DNA from: Caryophanales bacterium UBA3260
Lineage (GTDB): Bacteria > Bacillota_I > Bacilli_A > RF39 > UBA660
Assembly (NCBI GenBank): GCA_002362595.1
Contig: DEUO01000092.1
Span: 1 to 9,596, forward strand
Reading direction: 5' to 3'
DNA length: 9,596 nucleotides
The position numbers and the translations under genes are program-made. Below the pieces are notes generated by a model, which was not told where the DNA came from, did no database searches, and saw nothing but the letters and a program-made list of their open reading frames with translations. Positions 7,659-9,596 of the stretch are shown here, in pieces; within the stretch, counting starts at the first letter, position 1; each line of letters begins with the position of its first letter.

Positions 7659-7718
7659 TATAGTAATAACTATACCTTATATAAAACAAATATCTTCTGT
7701 TCGACATTCGTCAAAACA
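7659..7718 (-). promoter_or_regulatory. Possible structured leader RNA of the Nudix gene
   Basis: Two hairpins can be drawn in the predicted leader. The first (7718-7698) pairs TGTT and, after a one-base bulge, TGAC with GTCG and AACA around a GAAT loop, about 8 pairs. The second (7674-7659) pairs TATAGT with ACTATA around TATT; a longer alternative pairs TTATAT with ATATAA outside it and runs into CTTTTT. Both are AT-rich and weak except the first. I do not match this to any known riboswitch. Confidence 0.25.
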
Positions 7719-7736
7719 ATCATAACATTTAATCAT
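7677..7736 (-). CDS. Possible Cys-rich micropeptide (19 codons)
   Basis: A short frame reads MIKCYDCFDECRTEDICFI and stops at TAA. Four of 19 residues are Cys, in a C-x2-C-x3-C-x5-C arrangement that could bind a metal or be redox-active. It starts about 10 bases after the predicted transcription start and about 50 bases before the Nudix start, so it could also act as a leader peptide. There is no ribosome-binding site upstream of the ATG, and a second overlapping 17-codon frame is equally open, so this may be chance. Confidence 0.15.
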   Translation of the reverse strand: MIKCYDCFDECRTEDICFI

Positions 7737-7752
7737 ATCATTATAATTATAG

Positions 7753-7781
7753 ATTATAACAGTATCTTAATATAACAGCAA
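7753..7781 (-). promoter_or_regulatory. Promoter upstream of the Nudix gene
   Basis: Minus-strand TTGCTG (7781-7776), a 17-base spacer, and TG-T-TATAAT (-10 hexamer 7758-7753) make the best promoter in the window: a perfect -10, an extended TG, and TTG in the -35. It lies directly after the glycosylase-like gene and predicts a transcript start near 7746, giving a leader of about 120 bases before the Nudix start. Confidence 0.65.
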
Positions 7782-7798
7782 ATTATACTATTATAACT

Positions 7799-8509
7799 TT
7801 AAGGAATATATTTCCATATCTTCTCATATTGTTTTAATTGAACCTCATTACTTACTTGAGCTACTGGATGAAATGCTGGTATAACAACATATTCACCAAC
7901 CATAATAACATCATTATTATCTATTACTTCTTTTAAACTACTACCTATTTTAAATTTAAATATCTTAGATAATGCAAGTATTGGATAATATCCTAAAGTA
8001 ACTATTACTTTTGGCTTAACAATATCTATTTGTTTCTTTAAAAAACAAGTACAATTACAAGTTGATTTTAAAAGATCAATATTATCTCCTCGATAACTTC
8101 TACCTTTTCTTCCACACATTATCGCATTAGTTATAAATACATTATCTATATTAGATATCTTTCCTTTAGATGAATCTACCAAAAATTTTGTTAACTTTTT
8201 CTTTGTCATACTTTTTTCTGATTCAATCAACTTATACCAATTATCTTCACGTTTATCTAACATATATTGTTTATTTAACTTTAACATATCTTCATATGGA
8301 CCCCAATCCTGTCCAATTACCATTATTTTAGCATCTAATCTATTATACCAATCAGTCCATATTGAAGGAATACATCTACCTACGTTAAAATCTTTATAAA
8401 CATTATATAATGACTTATCATTCTTTTCTGCTTTAATATTTAAACATTTAGTACAAATACCAACTTCACATATTAAATTATCAAATAATTCTTTCCTACT
8501 CTTTATCAT
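7799..8509 (-). CDS. Uracil-DNA glycosylase superfamily protein (Fe-S type, variant motifs)
   Basis: The 236-residue protein has the family 4/5 glycosylase layout. CTKC (Cys19/Cys22) is near the N-terminus, then IMVIGQDWGP (62-71) at the position of the first active-site motif, VFITNAIMC (124-132) matching the ITNVVKC block, a Cys cluster CNCTC (151-155) where the fourth cluster Cys is expected, IVKPKVIVTLG (163-173), and FHPVAQ (213-218) at the last motif. It probably binds a 4Fe-4S cluster and removes uracil or another damaged base from DNA. Two motifs are unusual: GQDWG replaces GEAPG and resembles the GQDPY of family 1, and HPV replaces HPS, so the substrate may differ. Its ATG overlaps the end of the signal peptidase gene by 14 bases and has only a weak ribosome site, so translation probably depends on coupling. 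Confidence 0.85.
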   Translation of the reverse strand: MIKSRKELFDNLICEVGICTKCLNIKAEKNDKSLYNVYKDFNVGRCIPSIWTDWYNRLDAKIMVIGQDWGPYEDMLKLNKQYMLDKREDNWYKLIESEKSMTKKKLTKFLVDSSKGKISNIDNVFITNAIMCGRKGRSYRGDNIDLLKSTCNCTCFLKKQIDIVKPKVIVTLGYYPILALSKIFKFKIGSSLKEVIDNNDVIMVGEYVVIPAFHPVAQVSNEVQLKQYEKIWKYIP

Positions 8510-9056
8510 TTTTATCTACATTTCCAAAACTACCAAAAGGAAATAAAATAATATTTGCTTTACCTTTTATCTTTTCGCTATTAAATGCTCCAAAAAATCT
8601 ACTATCTAACGAATCTTCACGATTATCTCCCATCAAGAAATATTCATCATCTCCTAATTGTAAAAATTCAAAATCATATGTATTGCCTACACTATACTCT
8701 TCATCTTGTCTTATTCCATTTACATAAACAATACCTTGTTCACATACAATATTCTCTCCAGGTAAAGCAATAACTCTTTTAATTATTTCCTCCTTCTTAC
8801 CATTTTTACTAGCTTCTGCTACTACAACATCAAATCTATCGTAACTATCCTTAGTTTTATTTAAAAGCATTACTTCTCCACCTTTTAAAGTTGGTTTCAT
8901 ACTTGGACCACTTACAATTACAGGTGTAACAAAGAAAGTTCTTATTACAACAACTATCACTAATATTAAAACATATGGAATTAATTCCTTTATTCCCTTA
9001 ATGACTTTATCTTTAGTACTTTCTTCACTATTTATTTTATTATCATTATTTTTCAT
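8496..9056 (-). CDS. lepB: Signal peptidase I
   Basis: This type I signal peptidase removes signal peptides from secreted proteins at the outer face of the membrane. In the 186-residue form, one N-terminal membrane segment (about 27-44, YVLILVIVVVIRTFFV) is followed by SGPSMKPTL with catalytic Ser52, IIKRVIALPGE with catalytic Lys93, and the conserved GDNREDSLDSR block (143-153). The size and single anchor fit the Gram-positive (SipS-like) form. The longest open frame begins at TTG 9068, but ATG 9056 has GGTGAT 4 bases upstream, so 9056 is preferred. It overlaps the glycosylase-like gene by 14 bases and diverges from the plus-strand membrane protein, which could be a secreted partner, though nothing else links the two. 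Confidence 0.96.
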   Translation of the reverse strand: MKNNDNKINSEESTKDKVIKGIKELIPYVLILVIVVVIRTFFVTPVIVSGPSMKPTLKGGEVMLLNKTKDSYDRFDVVVAEASKNGKKEEIIKRVIALPGENIVCEQGIVYVNGIRQDEEYSVGNTYDFEFLQLGDDEYFLMGDNREDSLDSRFFGAFNSEKIKGKANIILFPFGSFGNVDKNDKE

Positions 9057-9072
9057 TAATATCACCAATATA

Positions 9073-9101
9073 ATTCTAACATCTTTTTACAAATCATTAA
9101 A
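9073..9101 (-). promoter_or_regulatory. Extended -10 promoter of the signal peptidase gene
   Basis: Minus-strand TG-T-TAGAAT (-10 hexamer 9078-9073) with TTTAAT (9101-9096) 17 bases upstream as a weak -35. The predicted start is close to 9066, so the ribosome site GGTGAT would be at the very 5' end of the transcript. Usable but unproven. Confidence 0.4.
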
Positions 9102-9120
9102 GTACTAAAGATAAAACAAA

Positions 9121-9131
9121 TATGTTATAAT
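9121..9131 (+). promoter_or_regulatory. Extended -10 promoter of the rightmost membrane-protein gene
   Basis: TATG-T-TATAAT (hexamer 9126-9131) matches the full extended -10 consensus. No good -35 is seen at 17 bases (TACTAA). The predicted start near 9138 gives a short leader containing AAGGTG (9143-9148) and ATG 9155. Confidence 0.6.
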
Positions 9132-9154
9132 ACATATAAAGTAAGGTGTATAAA

Positions 9155-9596
9155 ATGAGTAAAGAAAAAAAACATCCCAAAAAAATCTATTTAGAAGTCT
9201 TTATACTCCTAATAATAATTCTATCTATCTTTGTTATTTTTCTTCTAGCTAAAAGTTACATAAAAGATAATGAAGTAAAAGACAAAGCTAAATCTATTGA
9301 TAATTTTTCCTTAAACAAAATATATAAATACCCTATTGTATTAGATAATGTTAAAAACTATAATCTTCCATATAAAAGACATATAGATGCCTCAAAAAGC
9401 ACATATAACATTTATATAAAATCTACTGATAATATTGTCTTAAATGTAACTGAAATAATTAATATTACATATTTTGATCCATCTATATATCCCAATGAAG
9501 TTATAGATGAGCTTAATCTTAAATCTATCAATTACAATTATTTTCCTGAATCTAATCCTATTGATGAAGAATTCTATAAAAATCAAGATGAAATAG
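9155..9596 (+). CDS. Single-pass membrane-anchored protein of unknown function, partial
   Basis: The frame opens at ATG 9155, with AAGGTG 6 bases upstream, and runs without a stop through 147 codons to the window edge; the C-terminus is missing. After a basic N-terminus (MSKEKKHPKK), residues 12-32 (YLEVFILLIIILSIFVIFLL) form one membrane segment, and no signal-peptidase site is evident, so an anchored protein with an extracytoplasmic domain is likely. The visible outer part is rich in Asn, Tyr, Ile and Lys, and I recognise no family. It is the only plus-strand gene. Its codon use differs from its neighbours: 19 of 147 codons end in C and only 2 in G, and Leu is often CTN. It diverges from signal peptidase I across about 98 bases. 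Confidence 0.75.
   Translation, partial: MSKEKKHPKKIYLEVFILLIIILSIFVIFLLAKSYIKDNEVKDKAKSIDNFSLNKIYKYPIVLDNVKNYNLPYKRHIDASKSTYNIYIKSTDNIVLNVTEIINITYFDPSIYPNEVIDELNLKSINYNYFPESNPIDEEFYKNQDEI

Noticed and set aside
7625..7798. A known riboswitch or T-box before the Nudix gene
   Set aside because: No T-box sequence or recognisable riboswitch core is present, only short AT-rich hairpins.
8585..8773. Plus-strand open frame opposite the signal peptidase gene
   Set aside because: It covers the conserved signal peptidase blocks on the opposite strand and has no signals of its own.
1..9596. TGA reassigned to Trp, as in some AT-rich lineages
   Set aside because: No TGA stop is used, but no in-frame TGA was found either and the Trp codons I checked are TGG. 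With nine genes the lack of TGA stops may be due to base composition.

Overview
The window is very AT-rich and looks like the chromosome of a low-GC Firmicute (Bacillota) or a close relative. Shine-Dalgarno sites are of the AGGAGGTG type, the proteins are rich in Lys, Ile and Asn, and a Gram-positive-type signal peptidase I is present. The genetic code is standard: Trp is written TGG, and none of the nine complete genes ends in TGA (five TAA, four TAG). I cannot name a genus. No rRNA, tRNA, insertion sequence, phage gene or CRISPR array was seen. All genes except the last partial one lie on the minus strand.

Layout from the right edge, in minus-strand reading order. A membrane-anchored protein of unknown function (9155 to the edge, plus strand) diverges from signal peptidase I (8496-9056). 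The signal peptidase gene overlaps a Fe-S uracil-DNA glycosylase-like gene (7799-8509). A 160-175 bp gap then holds a good promoter, a structured leader and a possible Cys-rich micropeptide. Next come a Nudix hydrolase (7061-7624) and a clear intrinsic terminator (7022-7053). Directly after it an extended -10 promoter starts a tightly packed five-gene operon: a short UvrA-like ABC ATPase without the UvrB-binding domain (4727-6976), a 506-residue protein with two HD phosphohydrolase modules (3202-4722), a third single HD module (2544-3209), a SAM methyltransferase with a GTG start (1876-2529), and a HExxH metallopeptidase-like protein (1107-1859). Beyond it lies a membrane-bound XRE regulator (317-997) that overlaps a DUF4097-type envelope protein running off the left edge (1-327).

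The glycosylase, the Nudix hydrolase, the UvrA-like ATPase and the three HD modules fit a common theme of nucleotide or nucleic-acid surveillance, but that link is inference. The most unusual unit is the UvrA-like / HD-HD / HD / methyltransferase / HExxH operon. Its gene borders overlap or are separated by 4 to 16 bases, so the products are probably co-expressed, and I do not recognise it as a described system. The XRE/DUF4097 pair looks like a separate envelope-sensing module.

Several starts were moved from the longest open frame to an inner codon, on the basis of ribosome-binding-site spacing, promoter position or homology between the repeated HD modules. Each entry gives the reason.
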